Assembly (NCBI GenBank): GCA_963848115.1
Contig: CAWKCP010000041.1
Span: 124,001-188,000, forward strand
DNA from: JAWKOK01 sp963848115
Lineage (GTDB): Bacteria > Chloroflexota > Anaerolineae > Caldilineales > Caldilineaceae
DNA length: 64,000 nucleotides
Reading direction: 5' to 3'
Shown here: positions 29,003-38,487 of the stretch, piece by piece
How the letters are laid out: every line of letters begins with the position of its first letter
How positions within the stretch are numbered: the first letter of the stretch is position 1
Made by a program: the position numbers and the translations under genes
Notes under the pieces: generated by a model
The model's database searches: none
The model's input: the letters and a program-made list of their open reading frames with translations, nothing else
Told to the model about the DNA's origin: nothing

Positions 29003-30268
29003 GTGCGAGAGGTCATCTCAGCCATTGATATTGGCACTACCAAAATCTGTGTACTGACTGCCGAAGTCATCCATGATCGGCTGGGCAATCTTGCACTCAA
29101 TATTCTTGGTGAAGGACAAGCGCCAAGCCGTGGTATCAGACGCGGTGTTGTCGTCAATGTGCCGGAGGTGACTGCGGCGGTGGGCGAGGCTGTGGAGCAA
29201 TGTGAGCGCGATACCGGCCATGAGGTGCTCAGCGCCTATGTCGGCATAGCCGGCAGCCATATCCAGACGTTCAACAGCCGTGGCGTCAGTCCGATTGATC
29301 GGGCGGTTGGCGTGACCAACGCCGATATGCAGCGGGCGCTCGATGCGGCCCGTGCGGTTGCATTGCCCGAAAACCAGGAAGTTATCCATACGATTGCCCG
29401 GACCTGGAGTGTGGATGAGCACGGCGATGTTCAAAACCCGGTCGGCATGACCGGTGTCCGTCTGGAAGTTGACGCTCACATCATCACCGGCAGCACGACT
29501 GCCGTCGGGAATCTGGTCCAATGTGTGGTTTCTCACGGCATCGACATTGACGAGTTGGTGCTGGAACCGCTGGCCAGTAACGAGGCGGTCTTGAAGCCGG
29601 AAGAGCGACGGATGGGTGTTGCCGTTGTCGACATGGGCGGCGGTACCACCGATATCGCCGTTTTCATTGATGGCCGCTTGGCCTTCACCGAGATTCTCGA
29701 CATGGGCGGCAATCACTTCACGCATGATCTGGCGGTTGGCCTGCGTGCCCCGTTTGAGACTGCCGAGGATCTCAAGCTGCGCTACGGGCAGGTCGTACCG
29801 AGCCGAGTGGCCGAAGACGAGAAGGTGTGGGCCACGGTCTTCGGCCAAAAGGCGGAGCGCAACTTCAGTCGTCGTTTCATCAGTGAAGTGTTGGAAGCGC
29901 GGGCCATTGATATGTTCGAAATCATCGGCGACACGTTGTCGACCAATGACTATCTGGATCGTCTGCCCGCAGGCGTTGTGATGACCGGTGGATCGAGCCA
30001 GCTGGTCGGCCTGGTCGAACTTGGACGTGGCACGATGTCAATGCCAGCTCGGGTTGGGCGCCCTTCCAGCGATCTAATACCGGTTACTGGCCTCAGCCGC
30101 AAATTGGAATCGCCCGCCTACGCAACCAGCGTCGGGCTGATGATTTGGGGGCTTCACGAAGATGCCAGAGCCGTTCACATACGATTTGACGCCGAACAGA
30201 CCGGAGAAGCCGGACCTGACTGGACAAAGCAGGCGGCACGCTGGCTGCGCAACCTGCTGCCAGGCTAA
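29003..30268 (+). CDS. ftsA: Cell division protein FtsA
   Basis: An actin-fold ATPase that anchors FtsZ to the membrane and signals to FtsQLB/FtsWI. The start is taken as GTG 29003, giving 'REVISAIDIGTTKICVL' directly at the N-terminus; a longer frame from 28904 overlaps ftsQ and has no conserved residues. Other landmarks are 'RRGVVVNVPEVTAAV', the 1C-domain 'AYVGIAGSHIQ', the nucleotide site 'VVDMGGGTTDIAVF' and 'VMTGGSSQLVGL'. The last helix, 'DWTKQAARWLRNLL', is amphipathic and matches the FtsA membrane-targeting sequence. Confidence 0.94.
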   Translation: MREVISAIDIGTTKICVLTAEVIHDRLGNLALNILGEGQAPSRGIRRGVVVNVPEVTAAVGEAVEQCERDTGHEVLSAYVGIAGSHIQTFNSRGVSPIDRAVGVTNADMQRALDAARAVALPENQEVIHTIARTWSVDEHGDVQNPVGMTGVRLEVDAHIITGSTTAVGNLVQCVVSHGIDIDELVLEPLASNEAVLKPEERRMGVAVVDMGGGTTDIAVFIDGRLAFTEILDMGGNHFTHDLAVGLRAPFETAEDLKLRYGQVVPSRVAEDEKVWATVFGQKAERNFSRRFISEVLEARAIDMFEIIGDTLSTNDYLDRLPAGVVMTGGSSQLVGLVELGRGTMSMPARVGRPSSDLIPVTGLSRKLESPAYATSVGLMIWGLHEDARAVHIRFDAEQTGEAGPDWTKQAARWLRNLLPG

Positions 30269-30348
30269 AAAACGCTATCAACTGCATTCAAATATATGTC
30301 ATATCTATCGTTGTTTGACGCACCCCTCAGTACCAAAAGGAGCCGCAC

Positions 30349-31479
30349 ATGACCCGCAAGAACACGCAGCCGCAATACGTTGAAAACTACGCCCGCATCA
30401 AAGTGGTCGGCGTAGGTGGAGGCGGACAGAATGCCGTCAATCGTATGATCGAGGAAGGTATCCAAGGCGTTGAATTTATTGCCGTCAATACGGATGCCCA
30501 GGCGTTGATGCTTTCCAACGCACCACAACGCATTCGAATTGGCGAAAAGCTAACGAAAGGACTCGGCTCCGGCGGCAATCCGGAGATCGGCCAACGCGCA
30601 GCTGAAGAGAGCAAAGAAGATATCATGGAGATGGTCTCCGGGTCGGACATGGTCTTCGTGACCGCCGGCATGGGCGGCGGTACGGGTTCGGGCGCTGCGG
30701 CGGTCGTCGCCGACTGCGCACGCGAATCCGGTGCATTGACGATTGGCGTTGTGACGCGCCCGTTCACCTTTGAGGGCGCTCAGCGTCGTCGAGTCGCCGA
30801 GAGCGCGCTGGATATGCTCAAGAGCAATGTTGATACCCTGATCGCCATTCCCAACGATCGGCTTCTCCAAATTGTGGATCGCAAGGCCGGCATCAACCAG
30901 GCCTTCCGCATGGCGGATGATGTGTTGCGTCAAGGTATCCAGGGCATCAGTGAATTGATTACCGTTCCGGGACTCATCAACTTGGACTTTGCCGATGTAC
31001 GGTCGGTGATGATTGAAGGTGGGTCTGCATTGATGGCCATCGGCCGCGGCAGTGGTGAGACGGGCGCCACGGAAGCTGCCGAGCAGGCGATTCACAGCGC
31101 ATTGCTCGATGTGTCTATCGACGGCGCTCGCTCGATTCTGTTCAACATCAAGGGCGGTGAAGAACTGAGCCTGTTCGAGGTCAACGAAGCGGCGGAGATC
31201 GTGCGTGCCAATTCGCATCCTGAAGCCAATATCATCTTTGGCGCAGTGATCGATCCGGAAATGACCGATGAGGTGCACCTGACGGTCATCGCTACCGGTT
31301 TCGACAAGGTCGAGGCCCCTGACGAACTGAGCTTCACGCGGCGTGCGTTTGACGGCCAGACTCGCATCTCCGATCTGGATCGGGGTTCGTCATCATACGA
31401 TCCGAGCACACGGACTTTTGAAAAGGACGATCTGGATATTCCTGCCTTCCTGCGACGACAGCAGTCAAACGGTCGATAG
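30349..31479 (+). CDS. ftsZ: Cell division protein FtsZ
   Basis: A tubulin-like GTPase that forms the Z ring. At 376 residues, the N-terminal 'IKVVGVGGGGQNAVNRM', the tubulin signature GGGTGSGAA (109-117), 'ALTIGVVTRPFTFEG', the T7-loop region 'NLDFADVRSVM' and the conserved C-terminal peptide 'DLDIPAFLRRQ' are all present, with a short variable linker. A clear AAGGAG lies upstream of the ATG. The 80-base ftsA-ftsZ gap may hold its own promoter, but none is convincing. Confidence 0.97.
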   Translation: MTRKNTQPQYVENYARIKVVGVGGGGQNAVNRMIEEGIQGVEFIAVNTDAQALMLSNAPQRIRIGEKLTKGLGSGGNPEIGQRAAEESKEDIMEMVSGSDMVFVTAGMGGGTGSGAAAVVADCARESGALTIGVVTRPFTFEGAQRRRVAESALDMLKSNVDTLIAIPNDRLLQIVDRKAGINQAFRMADDVLRQGIQGISELITVPGLINLDFADVRSVMIEGGSALMAIGRGSGETGATEAAEQAIHSALLDVSIDGARSILFNIKGGEELSLFEVNEAAEIVRANSHPEANIIFGAVIDPEMTDEVHLTVIATGFDKVEAPDELSFTRRAFDGQTRISDLDRGSSSYDPSTRTFEKDDLDIPAFLRRQQSNGR

Positions 31480-31509
31480 GTTTTTGGGTAGAAACATCCG
31501 AATAGCAGT

Positions 31510-31549
31510 CGAGCGGCAGTAGGGGCTTGTTGGCCCTTATTGCCGCTCG
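31510..31549 (+). terminator. Stem-loop after ftsZ, probable end of the dcw transcript
   Basis: CGAGCGGCA (31510-31518) pairs with TGCCGCTCG (31541-31549), with an additional inner GGGGC/GCCC pairing. No T run follows, so it may be a weak or Rho-assisted terminator. Confidence 0.5.
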
Positions 31550-31661
31550 ATCGTTACGCCCCAACATTACCTTACAAAATCAAACCTTAAAATTACAAAC
31601 CAATCAGAAAATGATGCCCGGCAGATCCATCCGACCAGTGGTAGAACGCTTGTTTCCCCAC

Positions 31662-31690
31662 TTGCGGGCGCGATAGATGTATGCTATACT
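31662..31690 (+). promoter_or_regulatory. Candidate promoter for nrdR-nrdJ
   Basis: TTGCGG (31662-31667), 17 bases, TATACT (31685-31690), about 90 bases upstream of nrdR. Confidence 0.5.
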
Positions 31691-31700
31691 TCATGCCCGC

Positions 31701-31716
31701 ACCCCTATATGTAGTA
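31701..31716 (+). promoter_or_regulatory. Possible NrdR box
   Basis: CCCCTATATGTAGTAT resembles the NrdR-box core (ACWATATWT-like). It lies just downstream of the candidate -10, with a second related CTATAC word 20 bases upstream, at the -10 itself. The spacing of two helical turns differs from the usual three, so this is a weak call. Confidence 0.35.
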
Positions 31717-31778
31717 TGTGCTATTTCTTCGATAACAACATGTGCTGTGTTTCTTCCGTGTGATTGGGTTTGTAGACG

Positions 31779-32252
31779 ATGCGTTGTCCACACTGTGAGT
31801 CAGATGAACATAAGGTGCTTGACACTCGTGCTGCTGGTGATGCCATTCGGCGTCGTCGGCGTTGCGAGACCTGTGGACTGCGCTTTACGACCTATGAACA
31901 CATTGCCGCCGATCTTCTCGTGGTGAAGAGCGATGGTCGACGCGAGCCGTTTGATCGCCAGAAATTGCTCTCTGGGATTCAGATTGCAGCTGTGAAACGT
32001 CCAATCAGCCGCGAGGCGATAGAGAATGTGGTTGTCAAAGTCGAGGAATCTCTGCACAGTCAGGGGCGCGCCGAGATCCCCAGCGAGGCCATCGGTTCCA
32101 TGGTGCTCGATCATCTGGCGGACGTCGACCAGGTCGCGTATATCCGATTTGCCAGCGTCTATTTAGACTTCGGTGACCTGACCGAGATCCGTGGTGAAAT
32201 CGAACGTCTCATGAACCGGGAAGAACCACAACTCGCTACCAAGCCAAACTAG
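31779..32252 (+). CDS. nrdR: Ribonucleotide reductase transcriptional repressor NrdR
   Basis: An ATP/dATP-sensing repressor of ribonucleotide reductase genes. The 157 residues start with the zinc ribbon 'MRCPHCESDEHKVLDTR' and its second half 'RRRRRCETCGLRFTTYE'. An ATP-cone follows ('VVKSDGRREPFDRQKLLSGI', 'DQVAYIRFASVYLDF'). The target, nrdJ, lies directly downstream, as in actinobacterial nrdRJ operons. Confidence 0.96.
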   Translation: MRCPHCESDEHKVLDTRAAGDAIRRRRRCETCGLRFTTYEHIAADLLVVKSDGRREPFDRQKLLSGIQIAAVKRPISREAIENVVVKVEESLHSQGRAEIPSEAIGSMVLDHLADVDQVAYIRFASVYLDFGDLTEIRGEIERLMNREEPQLATKPN

Positions 32253-32370
32253 TCGATCCATAAAAGCGCTAGTCGCTTGACAAGGCAATGATGCCTGTCG
32301 TCAGGCTGTATTTCGCGTATGCCTTAGGCCATCGCACAAAAGCATCACATTGCAGGGAAAGGACACCCCA

Positions 32371-34692
32371 ATGAGCAGCAGCAGCCCCGTTCGGACAGAA
32401 GTCTCGCCCGCCGAAAATGGTTACCAGAACGGCAACGGCTATAGGAACGGCAACGGTAGGAACGGTACGATTGAAATTACGATTCCAGAGACAATCGTGA
32501 AACGGGATGGTCGTGTGGTCAGTTTTGACGCCGGTCGTATCGAGATCGCCCTTTTACGTTGCTTCAATAGCCTGGGCAAAGAGGCCGGCACGCCGCTGCC
32601 CGAGTTGGTGCAGCGCGCCGTGAACATTGTCGCTGCCAAGCATGAGACGCCCAGCGTCGAACAGGTGCAGGATATCGTGGAAACGGTCCTGCTGGCCGCA
32701 GGTGAATATGAGGCTGCCAAGCACTATATTCTCTATCGGGCCGAGCGGGCCAAGCTGCGCGAGGCAAGCCCTGTGCCTGAGGAGGTACGCGCCAAGTTCG
32801 CCGAGTCCGACGAATATTTCCCGACCCAACTGCAGAAGTTCCAGTTCTACGACAAATATGCTCGTTTCAGCTACCGCAACATGCGACGCGAGACCTGGGT
32901 GGAGACGGTCGAGCGAACGATGAACTTCCTGCGCGAGTTGTCCGACAACAAACTCTCTGAAGAGACCTATCTGCGTGTTCACGACGGCATCCTCAACATG
33001 CGAGCCATGCCTTCCATGCGCATGTTGGCAATGGCGGGTCCGGCAGCTCGTCGCAGCAACATCACGATCTATAATTGTTCATACATGCCCGCAGACAGTA
33101 TTGACTCATTTGTTGAAGCACTTATCATTTCCATGAGCGGATGCGGCGTCGGCTATTCAGTCGAACGCCACTATGTCGAGCAGTTCCCACGCATCCGTCG
33201 TCAGCGTGGTGAAGAGCCCCTCAACTATGTTGTGCCCGATTCGGCGGATGGTTGGGCCCAGGCCCTGCGCTTGGGGTTGGAGACCTGGTTCGAGGGTGGC
33301 GACGTCCAGTTTGATTATTCGGAGATCCGACCTGCCGGTGCCCCGTTGCTGACCAAGGGCGGACGAGCGTCCGGTCCAGAGCCGCTGCGCAAGATGCTCA
33401 ACTTCGTGCGCGATCGCATCCTGGCCCGCCAGGGGAGCTTCATTCGCTCTTTGGATGCCCATGACATCATGTGTGCGGTGGGCAATGCTGCTGTCTCGGG
33501 CGGCGTGCGGAGAACGGCGATGATCTCTCTCTTTGACATCGATGACAACGAGATGCGTCACTGCAAGTCCGGCAACAATTTGACCGGTAACGAGCAGCGC
33601 TGGAATGCCAATAACTCGGCGGTCTGGCCGGATCGAGACATGACTCAGGCCGAGATCACCCGCTATCTGCTGGAGATGGTTGAATCCGGCGCGGGCGAAC
33701 CGGGTATCTTCAGCCGGCGTGCCGCCATCAACACGCTGCCGGAGCGCCGCGAGCCGGCCGATTTCGGCACAAACCCTTGCGGGGAGATCGTACTTCGCCC
33801 CATGCAGTTCTGCAACCTCTCCGTGGCCGTCGCTCGGCCAGATGACGACTACGAGTCGCTCAAGGACAAGGTCGAAGTGGCGGCCATCATCGGCACGCTC
33901 CAGTCGATGGCGACCGAGTTCCCAGGGCTGCGACCCCAGTGGAAAGAGAATTGCGAGGCCGAGCGTCTGCTGGGCGTCGACATCAATGGCCAAATGGATA
34001 GCGCCATCGCCCGTGATCCTGAAGTCCAGATCAAGTTACGCGAGGTCGCCGTCGCCACAAACCGTGAGATCGCCGCTCAGCTCGACATCAATCCGTCGGC
34101 GTCGGTTACCTGTGTGAAGCCGTCGGGCAACTCGTCGCAGTTGCTCAACTGCTCGCCTGGCGTGCACCCTCGATGGGCTCCTTACTATGTGCGCAACGTA
34201 CGTGTCGGATCGCACACGCCGGTCTACAAGGTGCTGCGTGACGCCGGCGTGCCCATGGATCCGGAAAACGGCCAGACGCCGGATACGGCTAACACGTGGG
34301 TGATCCATTTCCCGGTCAAGGCCCCGGAAGGCGCCATCACGCGCAACGATCGGACCGCCATCGAACAGTGTGAGTATTGGATGCAATCCAAGACCCACTG
34401 GACCGAACACAACCCCAGCGTGACCATCACCTATCGGGCGGACGAGGTATTGGACATCATCAAGTGGGTTTGGGAAAACCAGGACAAGATCGGCGGTATG
34501 ACTTTCCTGCCCGCCTTCGATGCCCAGTACGATCAGATGCCATACGAGGAGATCGGCAAGGAGGAGTACCTCAAGCGGGTGGCCCACTTCCCCAACATCG
34601 ACTTCTCCAAGCTCTATCGCTACGAGAAGGAAGATTACACCACCGCAGCCCAGGAATTGGCCTGCATGGGCGGCAGTTGCGACATCATCTGA
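32371..34692 (+). CDS. nrdJ: Adenosylcobalamin-dependent ribonucleotide reductase (class II)
   Basis: Makes deoxyribonucleotides using a B12-derived radical, independent of oxygen. From ATG 32371 ('MSSSSPV', with GGGAAAGGA upstream) it has 773 residues. The N-terminus contains a short Asn-Gly-Tyr/Arg repeat ('NGYQNGNGYRNGNG'). An ATP-cone-like allosteric domain follows ('IVKRDGRVVSFDAGRIEIAL'). The catalytic barrel shows 'GCGVGYSVERHY', 'SGGVRRTAMISLFD' and 'NPCGEIVLRPMQFCNLSVAV'. The C-terminal redox pair is in 'ELACMGGSC'. No cobalamin riboswitch is evident in the 118-base nrdR-nrdJ gap, so control is likely through NrdR. Confidence 0.95.
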   Translation: MSSSSPVRTEVSPAENGYQNGNGYRNGNGRNGTIEITIPETIVKRDGRVVSFDAGRIEIALLRCFNSLGKEAGTPLPELVQRAVNIVAAKHETPSVEQVQDIVETVLLAAGEYEAAKHYILYRAERAKLREASPVPEEVRAKFAESDEYFPTQLQKFQFYDKYARFSYRNMRRETWVETVERTMNFLRELSDNKLSEETYLRVHDGILNMRAMPSMRMLAMAGPAARRSNITIYNCSYMPADSIDSFVEALIISMSGCGVGYSVERHYVEQFPRIRRQRGEEPLNYVVPDSADGWAQALRLGLETWFEGGDVQFDYSEIRPAGAPLLTKGGRASGPEPLRKMLNFVRDRILARQGSFIRSLDAHDIMCAVGNAAVSGGVRRTAMISLFDIDDNEMRHCKSGNNLTGNEQRWNANNSAVWPDRDMTQAEITRYLLEMVESGAGEPGIFSRRAAINTLPERREPADFGTNPCGEIVLRPMQFCNLSVAVARPDDDYESLKDKVEVAAIIGTLQSMATEFPGLRPQWKENCEAERLLGVDINGQMDSAIARDPEVQIKLREVAVATNREIAAQLDINPSASVTCVKPSGNSSQLLNCSPGVHPRWAPYYVRNVRVGSHTPVYKVLRDAGVPMDPENGQTPDTANTWVIHFPVKAPEGAITRNDRTAIEQCEYWMQSKTHWTEHNPSVTITYRADEVLDIIKWVWENQDKIGGMTFLPAFDAQYDQMPYEEIGKEEYLKRVAHFPNIDFSKLYRYEKEDYTTAAQELACMGGSCDII

Positions 34693-34720
34693 TAAATGAC
34701 GATGGGCAAGCATTGAACGC

Positions 34721-34756
34721 AAAAGTCGGGCTTCATCAAGAAGCCCGACTTTTTTA
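34721..34756 (+). terminator. Rho-independent terminator after nrdJ
   Basis: AAAAGTCGGGCTTC (34721-34734) pairs with GAAGCCCGACTTTT (34740-34753) around a 5-base loop, followed by T residues. The A-rich left arm means it could also stop the convergent minus-strand operon. Confidence 0.9.
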
Positions 34757-34827
34757 TGGCGGCATCGCACTTGAAGCCGCATAGTACAATTTCAGTCGTT
34801 CACGTTTCTAAATCCGTTTGCACTTCC

Positions 34828-36358
34828 TCACGCTTCAACCCAAATCGGGCTACTCCACGCCCATTGCCCATTGACCTGCCGCAACCGCGCATAGTACCAA
34901 TCGCGGGCCGTGGCGTTCACACTGTGGGTAAAATCAATTCTGTTCTCAAATTCACGCTGGGGAATGGCGCGGTGGAAGGTATAGGCCGGCGTGAGGAAAC
35001 CGCCCAGATAGCCGGCACGCGGCCCCACAATCAGATCGGTCAATGTGACCTCGACCATTTCGCCATTCACTCGCCCCCGGATCAACGTGCCGGCATCACC
35101 GATAACTTCCAAATTCATCCCCTGGGTATTAGCCGTGGTAGTGGTGGGATTGCCCCACGTGCGGGTGGCGAAACGGACGCCCTGTGTACCGCTTCGCTCC
35201 CAACTACTGAAGGCATACGATTCCTCTTCGCCGGCTTGAGGTGCGACGATGCTGTGGCCGCGAAAGCGGGGCTCGATATCAAGCAGCTGGCCGTTGACGA
35301 CCTCAAGCTCAACCTGCCAATCTACATTTTCACCGGTCTCGCCCCAGCCAACCTCCATATGAATTTTGAACGGGGCGACAAAGGGATCCGACTGCTCGTA
35401 TGTGAGCGCTTCAAAGCCGTTGGCGCGATGTATGATGCGGTTGTTGTGTAAAATCTCAACATAGTCGAGGGCGCTGCCGCCATTGACCGCAACCTCGATC
35501 TGCCGCTCTGACGCCGGATTGGCAATTGCACCCATCGCTTCCCCGTTGACGGAAAAGGCTAATTCGATGTTGTCGCCGGTGAGCGCATACGTGCGACGCG
35601 CCTTGATCGCAGCCCAGAGCGCGTCTCTGCTCAGTTCCTCGGCCCAGACGCCCATACGACCATGACCATAGCTGCCGGGATGGGCGCTGTGGTGATCGGT
35701 GGAGCCCACAACGCCAACGATATTGCCCGCCGCCAATCCATATTGGAGGGTGCTCCACCAGTCACGGGGTCCCATGGTGTGCAGATAGGGATAGGGTGCG
35801 TCGGCGCTTTCGGATGCGCCGTGCATGGACATGATCTCGGCCACCGGGCTGAACTCCGGGCTGAATGCGGCCCAGTTGATACCCCGATAGCCCTGTTTGT
35901 AGCCGATGTGGTGGGGGATAACCAGCGCTTCTATCCCTTCGTTTTGCAGTTGCCGCAACCGCCGGCGCATATCTGCCAGATCAACGGCGCGGCAGGATCT
36001 CGCCTTCGGAGCCATTGTAGTAGACGCAGTGGTCGCCGTACTCGCGAGAATGCCACTCGAAGGCGAGAAACGTGACAAACTCACCGGGCTGATAATTCTC
36101 GGCAACGGTCTCCTGTACCTGGGCCCAGGCCGCGTCCGTAATGCGGAAGCCTTGCTGATGGTAGTCCACGACGTCGGCCAAGCGTGCGTCATCGACGGGG
36201 ATGTCGGGCCAATGGGCATGGACAGTAACGGCGGCGAAGTCCAGTTGCATGCGCGCATTGCGGAAGGCGTTGTCCAGGCTGCCGTGCCCATAGCCAACCG
36301 CACAGTGGTTATGGATATCGCCAAAATAGGCGTTCAGTTTTTCATATGCGACCATCAT
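34828..36358 (-). CDS. PHP-domain (CehA/DUF3604-like) metal-dependent hydrolase (one frame break)
   Basis: About 510 residues after repair. The N-terminus begins 'AYFGDIHNHCAVGYGHGSLDNA', the metal-binding His pair of PHP-fold phosphoesterases. Later motifs are 'LAFEWHSREYGDHCVYYN', 'LVIPHHIGYKQG', 'EIMSMHGASE' and 'VGSTDHHSAHPGSYGHGRMGVW'. The C-terminal half is beta-rich and of unknown role. The frame breaks near 35991: 'YYNGSEGEIL' continues in the +1 frame as 'RAVDLADMRRRL', so one base is extra. It is the last gene of the ROK-ABC-dehydrogenase operon, so it may act on a compound derived from the imported sugar. The precise substrate is unknown. Confidence 0.7.
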
Positions 36359-36421
36359 TCACTCCTTTTGGGGTCAGGTCCACCGTAACCCCACCCTCAT
36401 CCATGGATTGGAGTGATGCCA

Positions 36422-37648
36422 TTACCATACGCGTCGCTTCCATTCCCGCAAGAGCGGAAACGGTGGGGGCGCGCCATCGTAGAATCGGCGCAACTCTTTG
36501 ACCAAGGCAATATCTGCGCCAAAATGGGTGTCGCTGAAGTTCTCATCCCGGCAGTCGAGTACTTGATGGACGGCCCCATAGTCGGTAACAATATCAAGTT
36601 GCCCTGTATGGCGCGTCAGGATCAACCGCCCCTTTGTCCCAACCAGTTCCAGCGTCTCTTCATCCTCAGCGGGAGGACCGAAGATGGTGTAGAAATAGGA
36701 GGCGATGACGCCATTGGCGTAGGAGAAATGGATGCTGCCGTTGTGATAGAGGTCGGAGTCCGGCGCATAGACGCAGATATCGTCCATATACCGCTCCTCA
36801 GTTTCTTGCTGCCATGAAGGCGTCGCATGGGTCAGCATGTCATCGGCGATGGGCACTGCACTGCCTGCCGTGCGCCGGCGATAGGGACACTCACGCTCAC
36901 ATTCCTGGCAGCGGCGTGGTGCGTCAGGATCCGGACGGAGCACGTTTCGGCCGCCGAACCCATGCACTTTGATCGCCTGACTGCCGGTAAACCAGTTGAA
37001 GGCGTCAAAGAGATGACTGCCTTTGTCATTGAGCGCCCCGCCCGACCATTCACGCCGCCGCCACCAGGCGCTGAGATAGCGATGATAGGGGATGATGTTG
37101 CGCACTTGCAGCATGATCAGATCGCCGATGACGCCCTCTTGCAGCACTTCATAGGCCTTGAGCCATGCCGATTCATAACGACGGGTGAAGCCCATGATCA
37201 GCGGGTTCCGGCTCTCGATCTCCGCCTGCATGATTGCGAACGCGTCTTCGGTATTCTGTGCCAATGGTTTGTCACAATAGACCTTTTTGCCGGAACGCAA
37301 AGCTGGAATCGCGAATTTCCGATGGGTGTCGGTAATGGAGGTGATGACGATGAATTCTACGTTTGGATCCTCGATCAGTTTCAATCCATCTTCGTACAAC
37401 GTCGGTGAGATATTGACTCCATGCCGGGCGTAGTCCGGCGCCAATGCAGCCAGCGCTTCTTGCATGCGCAACGGATTCCGATCACAGAGCGCTGTCACCA
37501 CAAAGCCGGTCTCGGGATAGTGTTGAGCCATGTTGCGCGCTATGCTATGTAGCCCGCGTACGCCAAGGCCGATGATGCCAACGCCGATTGGTGGTGGATT
37601 TTCCGTAATTTGATCCTTGCTCACAGGGTGGGGCATAGGATTGGTCAT
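36422..37648 (-). CDS. Gfo/Idh/MocA-family oxidoreductase
   Basis: An NAD(P)-dependent sugar or polyol dehydrogenase-like protein of about 408 residues. The Rossmann motif is 'VGIIGLGVRGLHSIARN'. The usual EKP motif appears as 'YCDKPLAQN' (Asp for Glu). 'GGALNDKGSHLFDAFNW' matches the family's substrate domain. An unusual Cys-rich stretch ('CQECERECPYRRR') may bind metal. The start is ATG 37648, overlapping the upstream permease stop by four bases (ATGA); a longer frame is unlikely. In this operon it probably oxidises the sugar taken up by the ABC transporter. Confidence 0.85.
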   Translation of the reverse strand: MTNPMPHPVSKDQITENPPPIGVGIIGLGVRGLHSIARNMAQHYPETGFVVTALCDRNPLRMQEALAALAPDYARHGVNISPTLYEDGLKLIEDPNVEFIVITSITDTHRKFAIPALRSGKKVYCDKPLAQNTEDAFAIMQAEIESRNPLIMGFTRRYESAWLKAYEVLQEGVIGDLIMLQVRNIIPYHRYLSAWWRRREWSGGALNDKGSHLFDAFNWFTGSQAIKVHGFGGRNVLRPDPDAPRRCQECERECPYRRRTAGSAVPIADDMLTHATPSWQQETEERYMDDICVYAPDSDLYHNGSIHFSYANGVIASYFYTIFGPPAEDEETLELVGTKGRLILTRHTGQLDIVTDYGAVHQVLDCRDENFSDTHFGADIALVKELRRFYDGAPPPFPLLREWKRRVW

Positions 37649-38487
37649 CCCTTCAATGAACCTGCGGCGATGCCACTGATGATATATTTCTGGAGCACTA
37701 GAAAGAAGATGACGATTGGGACCATGCCCATCGTTAGCGTTGCCAAGGCAAGGTTCCATTCACTGCTATAGCGGCCAAAAAAGCTGAAGATGGCCAGCGG
37801 AATGGTGCGCTTTTCCGGGTCAAAAATGACCAACAAGGGCAACAGAAAATCATTCCAAATCCAGAATGCATGCAGGATCGTCACGGTGGCGACCATCGGG
37901 CTCAGAATCGGTAGCACCACGCGAAAGAAGGTCTGAAGCGAGCTGCATCCATCAAGGACGGCGGCTTCTTCAATCTCTTTTGGAACTGACGTGCGCACAA
38001 ATCCATGAAAGAGGAAGATGGTGAAGGGCATGCCAAAACTGAGGTAGATAGTCACCAGTCCGAGCCGGCTGTTGAGCAGGTTGAGCGTGCTGGTGACCTT
38101 CATCATCGGGATCATCACCGACTGAAAGGGAATGACCATGGCCGCGACGAAGATGATGAAAAGGATCCGATTCAGACGATGAGATGAACGAGCCAGTCGC
38201 CACGCCGCCATCGCCCCGAATAGCACAAGCAGAAATATGCTCAAAATGGTGATGACAAGCGAATTGAACAACGCTCGCGGAAACTGTACGGCCGCCCACG
38301 CAAGCTGGTAATTTTCGAATACGACCGGCTGTGGCAGGCCGGCCGCGTTCCTGAGTACGTCGCCAAATGATTTCAATGAATTGACAAACACCAGATAGAA
38401 CGGAGTCATGAAGAGCAGGGCAAGCAGGGCAGTTGCCAGGCTGAGTCCAATCAAGATTAGCTGAGAACGGCCGCGGTTCGTCATCAT
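37645..38487 (-). CDS. Sugar ABC transporter permease (MalG type)
   Basis: A 280-residue inner-membrane protein with six hydrophobic segments. The binding-protein-dependent transport motif is near 'EEAAVLDGCSSLQTFFRVVLPILSP' (EAA loop contacting the ATPase). It belongs to the carbohydrate uptake CUT1 class by resemblance. It overlaps the upstream permease by four bases and the next gene by four, so the three are translated as a unit. No ATP-binding subunit is encoded in the window; a shared ATPase elsewhere is likely. Confidence 0.93.
   Translation of the reverse strand: MMTNRGRSQLILIGLSLATALLALLFMTPFYLVFVNSLKSFGDVLRNAAGLPQPVVFENYQLAWAAVQFPRALFNSLVITILSIFLLVLFGAMAAWRLARSSHRLNRILFIIFVAAMVIPFQSVMIPMMKVTSTLNLLNSRLGLVTIYLSFGMPFTIFLFHGFVRTSVPKEIEEAAVLDGCSSLQTFFRVVLPILSPMVATVTILHAFWIWNDFLLPLLVIFDPEKRTIPLAIFSFFGRYSSEWNLALATLTMGMVPIVIFFLVLQKYIISGIAAGSLKG

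Noticed and set aside
32371..32470. Cobalamin riboswitch upstream of the B12-dependent ribonucleotide reductase
   Set aside because: The nrdR-nrdJ gap is only 118 bases and shows no B12-box-like conserved core; NrdR control is sufficient.
34756..35451. Plus-strand frame after the nrdJ terminator
   Set aside because: It is antisense to the PHP gene and begins just beyond a strong terminator.
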